Below, in pieces: positions 51,178 to 62,800 of a stretch of DNA of 64,000 bases. The translations under genes and the position numbers were made by a program. Within the stretch, counting starts at the first letter, position 1. Each line of letters begins with the position of its first letter. The DNA lies in NCBI RefSeq assembly GCF_030332225.1, contig NZ_JAOWIF010000033.1, forward strand, positions 248,001-312,000, read 5' to 3'. The notes under the pieces are model-generated. The model did not search any database, was not told the origin of the DNA, and was given only the letters and a program-made list of their open reading frames with translations. The DNA is from Citrobacter sp. Cu233 (GTDB lineage Bacteria > Pseudomonadota > Gammaproteobacteria > Enterobacterales > Enterobacteriaceae).

Positions 51178-51203
51178 AAAAACCAGCCCTAAGGCTGGTT
51201 TTT
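51178..51203 (-). terminator. Terminator of the former tRNA-Phe gene
   Basis: AAAAACCAGCC-CTAA-GGCTGGTTTTT is a perfect 11-bp stem with an A/T flank on each side, so it can work in either direction. On the minus strand it lies immediately after the 3' end of the tRNA-Phe remnant, the normal place for a tRNA terminator. Confidence 0.85.
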
Positions 51204-51211
51204 CTAAATAG

Positions 51212-51232
51212 TGGTGCCGGACTCGGAATCGA
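51212..51232 (-). mobile_element. tRNA-Phe 3'-end remnant: island attachment site
   Basis: The 21 bases TGGTGCCGGACTCGGAATCGA are the reverse complement of a tRNA-Phe 3' end (TCGATTCCGAGTCCGGGCACCA) except for one missing C in the acceptor stem. Homology stops abruptly at 51232, where the T-loop should continue. It cannot be a functional tRNA. This is the usual footprint left when an island or phage integrates at a tRNA 3' end. The intact tRNA-Phe gene (pheV type) should lie at the far end of the island, beyond the window. In Salmonella the pheV site next to gss hosts SPI-13. Confidence 0.8.
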
Positions 51233-51577
51233 TGTTTTATTTTTATGATTTATAGGTAAAATTGTTTATTCTTTGCCATAAAGCATCATGATTGTCAGAC
51301 TTTCCTTTGTGATAACACCCATTCCATTTCACGATAAGGAATTACTGTTACAGCACGTGTGAAAAATTATACGCAATACCATATCTTCATGGTTGAAAAC
51401 CTGAGTCGGTATTCTGCATAAAAAATTAACCTCTCCCGTAATCTCATGACCAATAACTGTTATGGGATATTTATCATGGAATACGTAATCAACTCAAACC
51501 ACAAACCAGACTGTTCTCTTTAGTCAGTTTTATTTAACCATCAGGATCGGTTATTTGACTGTTATTAGAAATTACTT

Positions 51578-51817
51578 ATGCTTCGGGTGGATTTCGCATA
51601 CAGGAAAAACTCTGATTCATACGCGTATGGTGATATTCATCAACTGGCGGCTGAGATGACATGGCTGACTGAACAATGCGCAGAGATATCTGGTCTGGAG
51701 GGATATTCCTGGGTAAACAGTCGCAGCGTACAGAGCGGCGGATTTACAGAGTCAGCGCAGTCCCTGTTCCGGCAGTCAGTGGCAGGCGGCGTAAGCGGAA
51801 CTGACTCTATCCGGTAA
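51578..51817 (+). pseudogene. Possible 79-residue gene fragment
   Basis: Open frame containing DIHQLAAEMTWLTEQCAEIS, which looks like real helical protein, but there is no ribosome site before the ATG and the family is not recognised. The GC content is higher than in its surroundings, which supports a leftover coding segment rather than chance. Confidence 0.3.
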
Positions 51818-51906
51818 AAAATCACGCCAATGCGTCATCGTTTGAAGAAGTCTGCACCATTCGAATATCTGACTTCTTCTCCCTTACCATCAACGGAGAA
51901 CAAACG

Positions 51907-51972
51907 ATGACCACACCAACTAGCCTGCTTACCGGATCACGGATCAAGGTAATATCCAGCAACCCTGACTGA
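51907..51972 (+). pseudogene. 21-codon remnant with strong ribosome site
   Basis: ATG at 51907 follows GGAG at eight bases; the peptide begins MTTPTSLLTG and stops after 21 codons. The leader and first residues resemble the start of AlpA-like phage or island regulators as I remember them, so this may be the truncated beginning of such a gene. This is a weak inference. Confidence 0.25.
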
Positions 51973-52157
51973 CAATTGCCTTCAGCACATCTGACGCCTG
52001 TCTGTTGATGCATTACTTTTTTGCCATTTCAGCGGGACGAAAAAACATATTAGCCTTGGTTACCATATGCACAAAATTAATAATGTTATTTACAAAATCT
52101 TACTAATCCCTTATTTTCTCGTTCAGTTTTCATACAAACCTTCCTTAAGGATAAGCA

Positions 52158-53849
52158 ATGGGCAGGAAGCCAGTACGCGGATTTTCCGTCGTCACGCGCC
52201 TCTTCTGTATCTCCATTCTGGCGGTAGCGTGCGTGCGTGCCACAGCGGCACCGCTCTCTCCGGCTGACCGCGATACCATTCAACAGCAGCAACAACAGTT
52301 GCTTGAGCAGAACCAGCGTCAGCGCGATGAACTGGAGCGCAGCACACCGCTACCCCGCTCATCTGCGCCTGTCGTGCCGCCGACCACAGAAGGCCCGTGC
52401 TTTACCATCTCCCGTATTGAAGTGCGCGGTGCCACCCTGCTCTCTCCACGCGACGCCGACACAATTACCGCACCCTGGCTGAATCAGTGCCTGGATATGA
52501 CCCGGCTGACGCAGGTCACTAACGCCGTCTCCGACTGGTATATCAGCCAGGGATACATCACCAGTCGCGCTTTCCTGACCGAACAGGACCTCTCCTCCGG
52601 CGTGCTGACCCTCACGGTGCTGGAAGGCCGGTTACAGCAAATCCGTCTGGAAGGTGTACCGCAGCGGACGCTCGCCATGACGTTTCCCGGGCTGGAAGGA
52701 AAAATCCTTAACCTGCGCGACATTGAACAGGGTATGGAGCAATTAAACCGCGTGCGGCAGGCTCCGGTGGAAATTGAAATTCAGCCTGGAGACAATCAGG
52801 GCTGGTCAATTGTCAATCTCACCGCCGCCCCGGAATTTCCGCTTATCGGTTCGGTAAGTTTCGACAACAGCGGGCAGAAAAGCACAGGGACCGGCCAGTT
52901 CAGCGGTGCACTGACCGGCAATAACCTGCTTGGGCTGGCGGATAAATGGTTCGTCAGCGGCGGGCGCAGCAGCGATTTTTCGGCTTCGCATGATGCGCAG
53001 AATTTTGCCGCGGGTGTCAGTGTGCCGTATGGCTACGGTCTGCTTGATTACAGCTACAGCTGGAGCAATTACCTCAACACCATTGATAACTATGGCTGGC
53101 CGTGGCGCTCAACCGGCGACAGCGAAACGCACCGGCTTACCGGCTCATGGATGATGTTTCGCAACGGCGATATCAAAACCGGTCTTACAACCGGGATCAC
53201 CCACCGCATCAGTCGTAATTATCTGGATGACGTGCTGCTGGATTCCAGCAGTCGCAAGCTCTCCAGTGTGATGTTCGGTATAAATCACACGCAAAAAATG
53301 TTCGGCGGTGTGGCGACCCTCAACCCGTCTTTTACCCACGGCGTGCCGTGGCTGGGCGCGGAAGACGATCACGATAAACATGGCGATGTGCCGAAAGCGG
53401 AGTTCCGCAAATGGAGCCTCAACGGCAGCTTCCAGCGCCCCGTCGCGGCCGATCTCTGGTGGCTCAGCGGCGTCTATTTTCAGTGGTCACCGGACCGGCT
53501 ATTCGGAGCCGAACAGCTCACTCTTGGTGGAGAAAGCTCTGTCCGCGGTTTTAAAGAACAGTATCTCTCCGGCAACAATGGCGGTTATCTGCGTAATGAG
53601 CTGAATTACTCGCTGTTTACCCTGCCGTGGATGGGGCAAATCAGCGTGATGGCGGCGCTGGATGGCGGCTGGCTGAAACACGACGACCAGGAGTACGCCA
53701 GCGGCACGCTGTGGGGCGCGGCAGTCGGGCTGACCAGCGCCAATCACTGGTTTTCAACACAGTTTACCGTGGGAACCCCCGTGAAATACCCGGACTGGCT
53801 GGCACCGGATCATCTCATTATTTATTACCGCGTGGCGGTGGCGTTTTAA
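52158..53849 (+). CDS. cdiB: CDI / two-partner secretion outer-membrane transporter CdiB
   Basis: 563-residue Omp85-family transporter that exports CdiA. The Sec signal ends near TAA-APL (about residue 31), followed by a glutamine-rich helix plug (QQQQQLLEQNQRQR), POTRA domains at about residues 79-230 (CFTISRIEVRGATLL, LTLTVLEGRLQQIRL), then a 16-strand beta-barrel. The family VRGF motif is at residues 462-465, and the protein ends in an aromatic YYRVAVAF as outer-membrane proteins do. AAGGA precedes ATG 52158. cdiA starts 12 bases after its stop. Confidence 0.95.
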   Translation: MGRKPVRGFSVVTRLFCISILAVACVRATAAPLSPADRDTIQQQQQQLLEQNQRQRDELERSTPLPRSSAPVVPPTTEGPCFTISRIEVRGATLLSPRDADTITAPWLNQCLDMTRLTQVTNAVSDWYISQGYITSRAFLTEQDLSSGVLTLTVLEGRLQQIRLEGVPQRTLAMTFPGLEGKILNLRDIEQGMEQLNRVRQAPVEIEIQPGDNQGWSIVNLTAAPEFPLIGSVSFDNSGQKSTGTGQFSGALTGNNLLGLADKWFVSGGRSSDFSASHDAQNFAAGVSVPYGYGLLDYSYSWSNYLNTIDNYGWPWRSTGDSETHRLTGSWMMFRNGDIKTGLTTGITHRISRNYLDDVLLDSSSRKLSSVMFGINHTQKMFGGVATLNPSFTHGVPWLGAEDDHDKHGDVPKAEFRKWSLNGSFQRPVAADLWWLSGVYFQWSPDRLFGAEQLTLGGESSVRGFKEQYLSGNNGGYLRNELNYSLFTLPWMGQISVMAALDGGWLKHDDQEYASGTLWGAAVGLTSANHWFSTQFTVGTPVKYPDWLAPDHLIIYYRVAVAF

Positions 53850-53861
53850 GGGACAAAAACG

Positions 53862-56800
53862 ATGGATAACAATCAGACTCGTTTTTCTCAGCGTGTACTG
53901 AGCTGGCTGCTGAGTACCCTGCTGGCAACGCAACCGCTGCTGCCCGCGGTGGCTGAGACCATTACCCCCACCGGTAACACGACGATGGACAAGGTCGGAA
54001 ACGGTGTACCGGTGGTGAATATTGCCACGCCCAACGGAGCGGGGATATCCCATAACAAATACGGTGAGTATAACGTCGGCAAAGAGGGGTTAATCCTTAA
54101 CAACGCCACCGGTAAGCTGAACCAGACGCAACTGGGTGGGCTCATTCAGAGTAACCCGAACCTGAAAGCCGGGCAGGAAGCGAAAGGCATTATCAACGAA
54201 GTCACCGGCGCTAACCGTTCACAGCTTCAGGGTTATACCGAAGTGGCGGGCAAAGCGGCGAACGTGATGGTTGCCAACCCTTACGGCATTACCTGCAATG
54301 GCTGCGGTTTTATCAACACGCCTCAGGCGACACTCACCACGGGTAAACCGGTGATGAATGCCGACGGCAGTCTGCAGGCGCTGGAGGTCACGAAAGGCAG
54401 CATTACCATCAATGGCGCTGGTCTGGACGGCAGCCACTCAGATGCCGTATCCATTATTGCCCGTGCAACGGAAGTGAACGCCGCGCTGCACGCGAAAGAC
54501 CTGACGGTCATCAGCGGGGCTAACCGCGTCACAGCAGACGGCCGCGTCAGCGCCCTGAACGGTGAAGGGGATGTGCCGAAAGTCGCCATTGATACCGGCG
54601 CACTTGGCGGGATGTACGCCAACCGTATCCGCCTGACCTCCACCGAAAGTGGTGTCGGGGTGAACCTCGGCAACCTCAATGCCCGCAGCGGTGATATTAC
54701 GCTGAACAGCGCCGGTAAGCTGGTCCTGAAAGACAGCCTTGCCAGCGGCAACACAGCGGTCAGCGGGACGGAGGTCACACTGTCCGGGGATAACAAAGCC
54801 GGTGGCAATCTTAACGTTACCGGGACAACCGCGCTGACGCTGAATCAGTCCCGCCTGGTGGCGGATAAAAATCTGGCGTTGTCCTCGTCCGGGCAGATTA
54901 TCCAGAATGGCGGGGAACTGACCGCCGGACAGAATGCCACGCTCAGCGCACAGCGCCTGAACCAGACCGCAGGGGCAGTGAATGTCGCCGGAAATGTCAC
55001 CCTCACCAGCACGGATGACGCCACGCTGAAAGGCCGTACCGTTGCCGGGAAAACGCTTACCGTCAGCTCCGGCAGCCTGAACAACAGCGGCACACTGGCC
55101 GCCGGGACGGACTCCACAGTTAACACCGGGACATTCAACAATACCGGCACCATCCAGGGTAACAGTCTGAAGGTCACAGCCGCCGACCTGACCAGCACCG
55201 GCAATCTCAAAAGTGCCTCAGCGCTGAATATCAACGCCCGTGACATTGTGCTGTCCGGCGAGACCGTTGCGGATGGTACTGTGACCGTGAAAGGCAACGG
55301 TCTGACAACCACCTCCACCGCGCAGACTCAGGGCAACAGCATCAGCGTGGATGTACAGAACGCACAGCTTGACGGGATACAGGCCGCGAGAGATGGCTTC
55401 ACGCTGAAGGCCAGTGACGGTCTGATTCACGGCGGAAAATCGTCCGCCTCCGTGCTTAACACGGAAAGCGGCAGCCTCAGCAACAGCGGCACGCTGACCG
55501 CTTCCGCGCTTGCGCTCAACAGCACCACGGTTATCAACAGCGGCCTGCTCCACGGTGAACGGACGCTCACGTTGTTCTCCCGTCTGCTGGATAACCGGGA
55601 GAACGGCGTGGCGTACAGCCCGGCCGCGCTCTCCCTTTCAATACCTGAACTGAAAAACGCCGGGATTATCACCAGTGATGCGGCACTTTCGCTGTCAGGC
55701 TCTCAACTGACCAACAGTGGAGAAGTAAGCGGTGCTTCACTCGATGTAGATTACGGCACGCTGAACAACGGTGCAGGCGGTCTGCTGCTGGCACAGGGTA
55801 CAAACCGTATCACAGCGCAGTCACTATCGAATGCAGGCAGCATCGCAGGTAACACGCTGATGCTGAATGCAGACCGTCTCACCAGTTCTGGCCTGTTACA
55901 GGGTGATACCACCCTGTCGCTGGCTGGCGGAATACTGGATTTACTGGCAAGCTCCCGCACACTCACGGGCGGAGATCTCACACTTTCAGGCACCACGCTG
56001 ATCACCGCAGGGCAGACACAGGGGCAGAACGTCAGCGTTAATGTCCGTGACTGGCAGAACAGTGGCAGCGGGCTTGCAACCAGCAACCTTACCGCTTTGG
56101 CAGCCGGGATGCTCAGCAATACCGGCGATCTGATGAGTCAGGGCGACGTCACGCTGAATGCCGCCACAACAGACAACCGGGGCAGTTTGCTTTCGGCTGG
56201 CGACCTTTCCCTTTCAGGTCATTCTCTGGATAACAGCGGCACTCTCCAGGGGCGCCACGTCACGGTTCGTCAGGACAGTATCACCAACAGCGGAACGCTC
56301 ACCGGGGTCGCCGCACTCACGCTGGCCTCACGCCTGGAGATGGCGGCACCGTTGCTGACGCTGACAAACAGCAGGGGTGGAAAGTTACTCACGACCGGTG
56401 AGCTGAACATTACCGCAGGCAGCATCAGTAACGCAGAGCAATGGCAGGGGAAACGGGTACTTATCCATGCGCAGACACTATCGAACAGCGGCGCGCTCCA
56501 GGCGGCAGAATTACTGGATGCGCAAATCAGCAACAGCCTCACCGGCACAGCCGGCAGTAAAATCACCTCAAACGGCGGGCTGGCGTTATCGGCACTGACG
56601 CTGAGTAACAGTGGACAGTGGATAGCGAAAAACCTGACGCTGAATGCGGATTCGCTGACCAACAGCGGTGAGATAACCGGCGTGGATACGCTGGCGGTCA
56701 CCCTGAACCAGACGCTGCACAACCAGGCCAGCGGTAAACTGCTGAGTGCCGGTCATCTGATGCTCAACGCGAGCGATATCACGAACGGCGGGCAGCTCCA

Positions 56801-59800
56801 GGGCCAGACGACCTCTGTCACCACGGGGCAACTGACCAACAGCGGACGGCTTCAGGGGGAAGCGTTGACGCTGGCGGTCTCCGGAGAACTGAACAACAGT
56901 TCTGGTGGTGTGTTACTGAGCCAGAATGCACTGAATGTCACCGCAGCGACGCTGAACAACCAGGGCACAATACAGGGCGGTGGCGAGTCTTCCGCGAAGG
57001 CCACCACCCGCCTGCAGAACGACGGCAAAATCCTCTCCGGCAGTAAACTTACGCTGACGGCACCGGAACTGGCGAACAACAGCAGCGGACTGGTACAGAC
57101 CGTCACGCTGTTGCTGGATGTGGTGAACGCCATCAATGGTGGCCGCGTACTTGCGACCAGCAGTGCTGAACTGAAAGGCACATCGCTTAATAACAGCGGC
57201 ACGCTTCAGGGCGCGGACCTGCTGATGAATTACAGGAGCACGACCAACAGCGGAACGATTCTGGGTACAACCGCTTTCACCGTTAAAGGTGATGCGCTGG
57301 CGCAGACCGGTGCCGGTCGTCTGTACAGCGCGGGCAATCTGTTGCTCGATGTGCGTGACTTCAGCGGTCGTGGCCAGGTGGTGGGGCTCGGTGATACGAC
57401 GCTGAAACTGATTACTACACTCACCAACACCGGCACGCTGGCAGCAGGGAAAACCCTTTCCGTCACGTCGCAGAACGCCGTCACCAACAGTGGTGTGATG
57501 CAAGGCAATGCCATTGTCCTCAGTGCGGGCGGCGCGTTTACCAACAACAAAACGCTCACCACAGGTAACGGTAGCAGTAGCTTCAGCGCACAGAGTCTGT
57601 TGCTGAATGCGTCCGGCTCGCTCCAGGCGGGCGGCGATGTCAGTCTGACCAGCCGGGGCAATATCACTGTAAATGGCTTTACCGGGACGGCTGGCAGTCT
57701 GACGATGGCTGCCGCAGGCACCCTGATTAATACCGCGCTGATTTACGCGGGGAATAACCTGAAGCTGTTTGCCGACAGAATTCACAATATTTACGGTGAT
57801 ATCCTGGCTGGAAACAGCCTATGGATACAAAAAGACAGCAACGGGACGGCAAACACGGAAGTCATCAACCGTTCCGGCAGCGTTGAAACCACCCGTGGTG
57901 ATATCACCATCAGCACGGCACACTTGCTGAATGAGCGTGACGGACTGACGGTGACGGAAACCAGTACAGACAACAGTTCGCTGATCCCGGGTATGGGTGA
58001 TGGCTTCCTTTATGTCGATATCAGTCAGCTTGAAGGCGGCAGTTACGGACTGAATAAATACCGGGATTATCATGAACGATGTACCGGAGGTGCCAATGGC
58101 AATGACCATTGTGTGATAACTGAATGGGACCAGTACTATTACACCATGGTGGAGTCGGCGGCTGAACAACGCTTTATTCAGACGCAGCATCGTATTGATG
58201 TGGCAAGCCGGGGGGGCGCTTCACGTATTACAGCCGGACGGGACCTGTCAGTCAGCGCATCCAGTCTGGATAATCTCGCCAGTCTGCTGATGGCCGGACG
58301 TAATGTGACGCTTTCCGGTAATAAGCTGAATAACCAGTCCTGGCAGGCAGGGACCGATACCGTATACTGGTTGTACCAGTATATTCCGTATTCTGACTGG
58401 ACAGTAAAAAGTCCGGGTTATGCCAATCCGCTACTGGAATTGTCCGCCCCCTGGCCATGGGATGGCGTCGGGAGATCAGTGCGATCCCCTCTGTCCTCCA
58501 CTATCAGATTTGTTTATCAGGGAAGAGAAACCGAAACGGCTGCCGGAGAGATTTTTCGCTCTGCCATCAGCGCAGGTGGTAATGTTTCTGCAAACCTCAC
58601 AAATGACATCAGCAATACCACAATCACCGCAAACGCAGGGGGAGTCAGTAACACCATTACTGCGCCGGTGCTGAACACGCTCACACCGGCGACGGTCGGC
58701 GGTGGCCTGAACAGTGAATCACTGACCGGTGCCGGCAACGTGAATGTCAGCGCACCCGGCTGGCTGGACAGTATCACGGACGGACTGAAAGAAATTGCCA
58801 GTGGTTCGTCACTTTCCGGTCAGAACGGTAATAGTGGGAACTATCGCCTGCCCTTTGGTAACAATGGCTACTTCGTCCCCTCCACTGACCCCGATAGCCC
58901 GTATCTGATTACGGTGAACCCGAAGCTCGATGGCCTCGGGAATGTGGACAACAGCCTGTTTGACGGGTTGTATGGACTTCTCGGGATGAAACCCGGTCAG
59001 GCACCGCATGCGGATGCGCGCTGGAGCGATGAAAAACAGTTCCTCGGCTCATCGTATTTCCTTGATCGCCTGGGCCTGAAACCGGAGAAAGACTACCGCT
59101 TCCTCGGGGATGCAGCCTTTGATACCCGGTACGTGTCAGATGCGACGCTGAACCTGACCGGTTCACGTTATATCAACGGCCTCGGCTCTGACCTCGAACA
59201 AATGCAGTACCTGATGGACAGTGCCGCCAGCCAGCAGAAAAATCTCGGACTACAGTTCGGCGTGGCGCTGACCGCTGAGCAGGTGGCACAACTCACGGGC
59301 AGTATTCTGTGGTGGGAATCCGCGACCATCAATGGTCAGACCGTGATGGTGCCAAAGCTGTACCTTTCCCCGAAAGATATCACCCTTCATAACGGCAGCG
59401 TTATCAGCGGGAACAACGTGCAGCTTGCGGGCGGCAATATCACCAACAGCGCAGGCAGCATCACTGCACAGAACGGTCTATCGCTCGACAGTGCCAGCAG
59501 TATCGACAACCTGAATGCGGGGCTGATAAGTGCGGGCGGCAGCCTGGATCTGAGCGCCATCGGGGATATCAACAACACTGGCTCGGCCATCAGTGGTAAA
59601 ACCGTTTCACTGGAAAGCGTGGCTGGCAGTATCAATAATGTGACCCGCTCACAACAGTGGAATGTGAATGCCGGACGAACCCACCTCAGTGGTACTGATA
59701 CCGGCCCTGTAGCGACGATTACCGCGTCAGACTCGCTGTCACTGGATGCCAGAAAGGATATCAGCATTGCCGGAGCGGAAATCACCGCCGGTGGTTCACT

Positions 59801-62800
59801 CGGTATGTCTGCGGGTAATGATATTAATATTGCCGCAAACCCGTTAAGCGAAAGCGACAGCCGCCACGGGGGGCGGTATGAAGTCAGCAACAGCCGCACC
59901 ACACTGCAGGGCAGTTCGGTCAGTGCGGGCGGAAACCTGCTGATGGTGGCAGACAATAACCTGAATGTAACCGCTTCTTCGGTCTCTGCAGCTGAAAGCG
60001 CTCTGCTCTCTGCGGGTAACAACCTTAACCTGAACGCGGCACGTGAAGGTGAGTCCCATCGTAACGGTGGCACTGAAAACCACGAAAGCCATGCAGTGGT
60101 CGCCACCGTCACAGCCGGAGATAACCTCACCCTTGCCGCCGGTCGGGATATCACAAGCCAGGCCGCCGGTATTGCAGCCGAAAACAACGTTGCCATCCAG
60201 GCCGGACGTGACGTGAACCTGATGGCGGAGTCGGTCAGTGCCGGCGACAGCTATACGTCGAAGAAAAAGAAAGAGATTAACGAATCCGTTCGCCAGCAGG
60301 GAACGGAAATTACGTCCGGCGGAAACACCACCATCGTGGCCGGACGCGACGTGACCGCGCAGGCGGCTGACGTGTATGCCTCCGGAAACACGGCCGTGGT
60401 GGCCGGACGGGATATCACCCTCACCACCGCCACTGAAAGCGACTATGAGTACCGGGAGAAGAAGAAAACCTCCGGTGGCATGTTCAGTAAAAAGACCACC
60501 CACACCATCCATGAGGAAAACCACACCCGTGAGAACGGCACACAGCTTTCAGGGGAAAACGTGGTACTCAGGGCGGGCAATGACCTGACGATACAGGGTT
60601 CATCCGTTGCCGCTGAACGCGACGTGGCACTGAAGGCCGGGAATAACGTGACGGTGGAAGCTGCCACCAACACCGATACGTATTACGACATGAAGAAGAC
60701 GAAGAAATCCGGCATCTTCTCCAGTGGTTCGGGTCTCGGTGTGACCATCGGTTCACAATCGTCAAAAACCACCCGACAGGGGGCGGAGACCACCCAGAGT
60801 GATGCGCGCAGCATGGTGGGCACCTCCGGCGGTAACGTCATTATCAGTGCAGGAAATCAGGTGACACTGAGCGCCGCCGACGTGATTGCCGGACGGGCGA
60901 AGGACGACACGTCCCGTGCCACCGGGCATATCGATATCACCGGCAGTGACATTGCCATTATCCCCGGACGGGACACGGTCACCGAATTGGTGAAACAGGA
61001 GACAAAATCCTCCGGCGTCACCGTCAGCGTGAAAGCGCCGTTTGAGGACACGGTACGCAATGTGCGCGATACCGTGCGCGGGAAAGACAGCAGCGGTAAC
61101 AGCACCGTTGATAAGGTGAAGTCACTGGGTGCGGAAGGTGCCGCCCTTGCCCTTGATGGTCCGGGGCAGATGGTCGCTGTCTCCGCTGGCAGCAGTAAAT
61201 CGTCCTCTGAATCACACTACCAGGGTGAATTTAACAGCGGAAGCCAGCTTGCAGCAGCAGGCAATATCCAGATGACCGCCACCGGCAAACAGGGCGGTAA
61301 CAGCGGCAATATACTGATTGCAGGCAGTCAGGTGAATGCCGGTGAAGCGGTGATACTGGATGCGAAGCGTGATGTGAACATCACCACTTCCACGGATACC
61401 GAAACATACAGCAACAGCAGTAAATCCAGTGGCTGGAACATCAGTTCAGAAATGCCGACCGCAGGCAGTGCCACCCGGGCCACCACCGGGGGCGGCAAAC
61501 ACGGCAGCCAACTTCTGCCGGGCGGGATGAGCCAGTCAGCAAATCACAGCAGCGGCACGCGCACCACGGAAAACGCATCCGTCATTCAGGGTTCGGATAT
61601 TTACGTCAACAGCCGGGAAGGCAGCGTGAACATCAGCGGTAGTCATCTGACGGCCACAGAAGACCTGATGCTGTCAGCGGTAAAAGGCGACATTAACGTG
61701 ACCGCCGGACGTGACACGTCTCACAATGAAAACAGCGGCAGCAGTAAAACCATCGGCACGCTGGGGGGAGACGGTTACAGCGCCACGGCAGGTTACAGCC
61801 GTGAGAAACACAGCAGCCGTGATGACGCGTCCACTGAAAGCGGGCAGCGCAGCCAGTTAACGAGCACAAACGGCAACATTATTGCCCAGGCCGGAGGCGA
61901 CCTGTCCCTTTCCGGTACGGATGTCAGAGCCGGTAAATCGGTTTCACTCAGCGGTGAAAACGTGCTGTTTGACGTGAGCCGCGACACCCGTGACGGGGAA
62001 GCCCACAGCAGCAGTTCACAGTACGGGGTGACCGCCTCTGCCGGTGGCTGGGCCGTTGATGCGGCGAAGGCGGCTGAAACGGCTGCCCGCAGCGCGGAAA
62101 ACGGCGACGATGCCCGACTCACTGCTATTAAGGCAGGTCAGGCGGGCACCACCGCCGCACAGGGCATGATGACGGACTCGGCTGTTGTGAAGGGCAAGGT
62201 TTCTGTTACGGCGGGCTCGTCCTCGCAGGACAGTTCATACCATGCCACGAATACGCAGGGCACCACAGTCAGCGCCGGTGAGAACGTCATCATTAACGCC
62301 CGCAACGATATCATCGGTCAGGGCGTACAGATTGGCGGGAAACAGGTGGTACTGGATGCGGGGCGGGATATTCTGCTGACCGCCTCACAGAACACGCACA
62401 ACAGCCAGAGTAAAAACAGTGGCAGCCAGGTCAGCGCCGGCGTGGGCGTCAGCCTCATCGGTTCACAGAACGGTATCAGTATTGAGCTGGGGGCCTCACA
62501 GCAGAAAGGTAAGGAAAACAGCCAGTCACAGAGCAACAGTAACAGCGTTATCCGTGCGCAGGAGCAGCTGACCGTAAACAGCGGACGCGACACCACGCTG
62601 AAAGGGACAGCGCTGGCAGGCAACCATGTGGTGGTCAACACCGGGCGCGACCTGACCATCAGCAGCGTGCAGGATACGGCCTCTTACGACAGCAAGCAGT
62701 CCTCCTCCGGTGCGGGTCTGAGCCTGTGCATTCCTCCGCTGTGCTATGGCGCGTCTTCCGGCAATGTCAGCACCTCGGGTGAAAACGTCACTCAGAGTGG

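Larger units (their letters stand above)
51233..52157. other. AT-rich island-edge region with gene scraps
   Basis: About 925 bases with no convincing complete gene. It is visibly AT-rich up to 51577 and again from 52010. No integrase, transposase or inverted terminal repeat was seen. It holds a 79-codon open frame (51578-51817), a 21-codon frame (51907-51972) with a good ribosome site, and at its right end the promoter region of cdiB. The mixture looks like debris of an older mobile element. Confidence 0.6.

Noticed and set aside
49592-51178. 528-codon open frame antisense to gss
   Set aside because: It lies wholly opposite a strongly conserved enzyme gene, has no ribosome site and its protein resembles no family. 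Long antisense frames are expected opposite GC-biased coding sequence.
51212-51232. A complete tRNA gene at the island edge
   Set aside because: Only the last 20 or so bases of tRNA-Phe are present, with one base missing in the acceptor stem; no anticodon or D arm follows.
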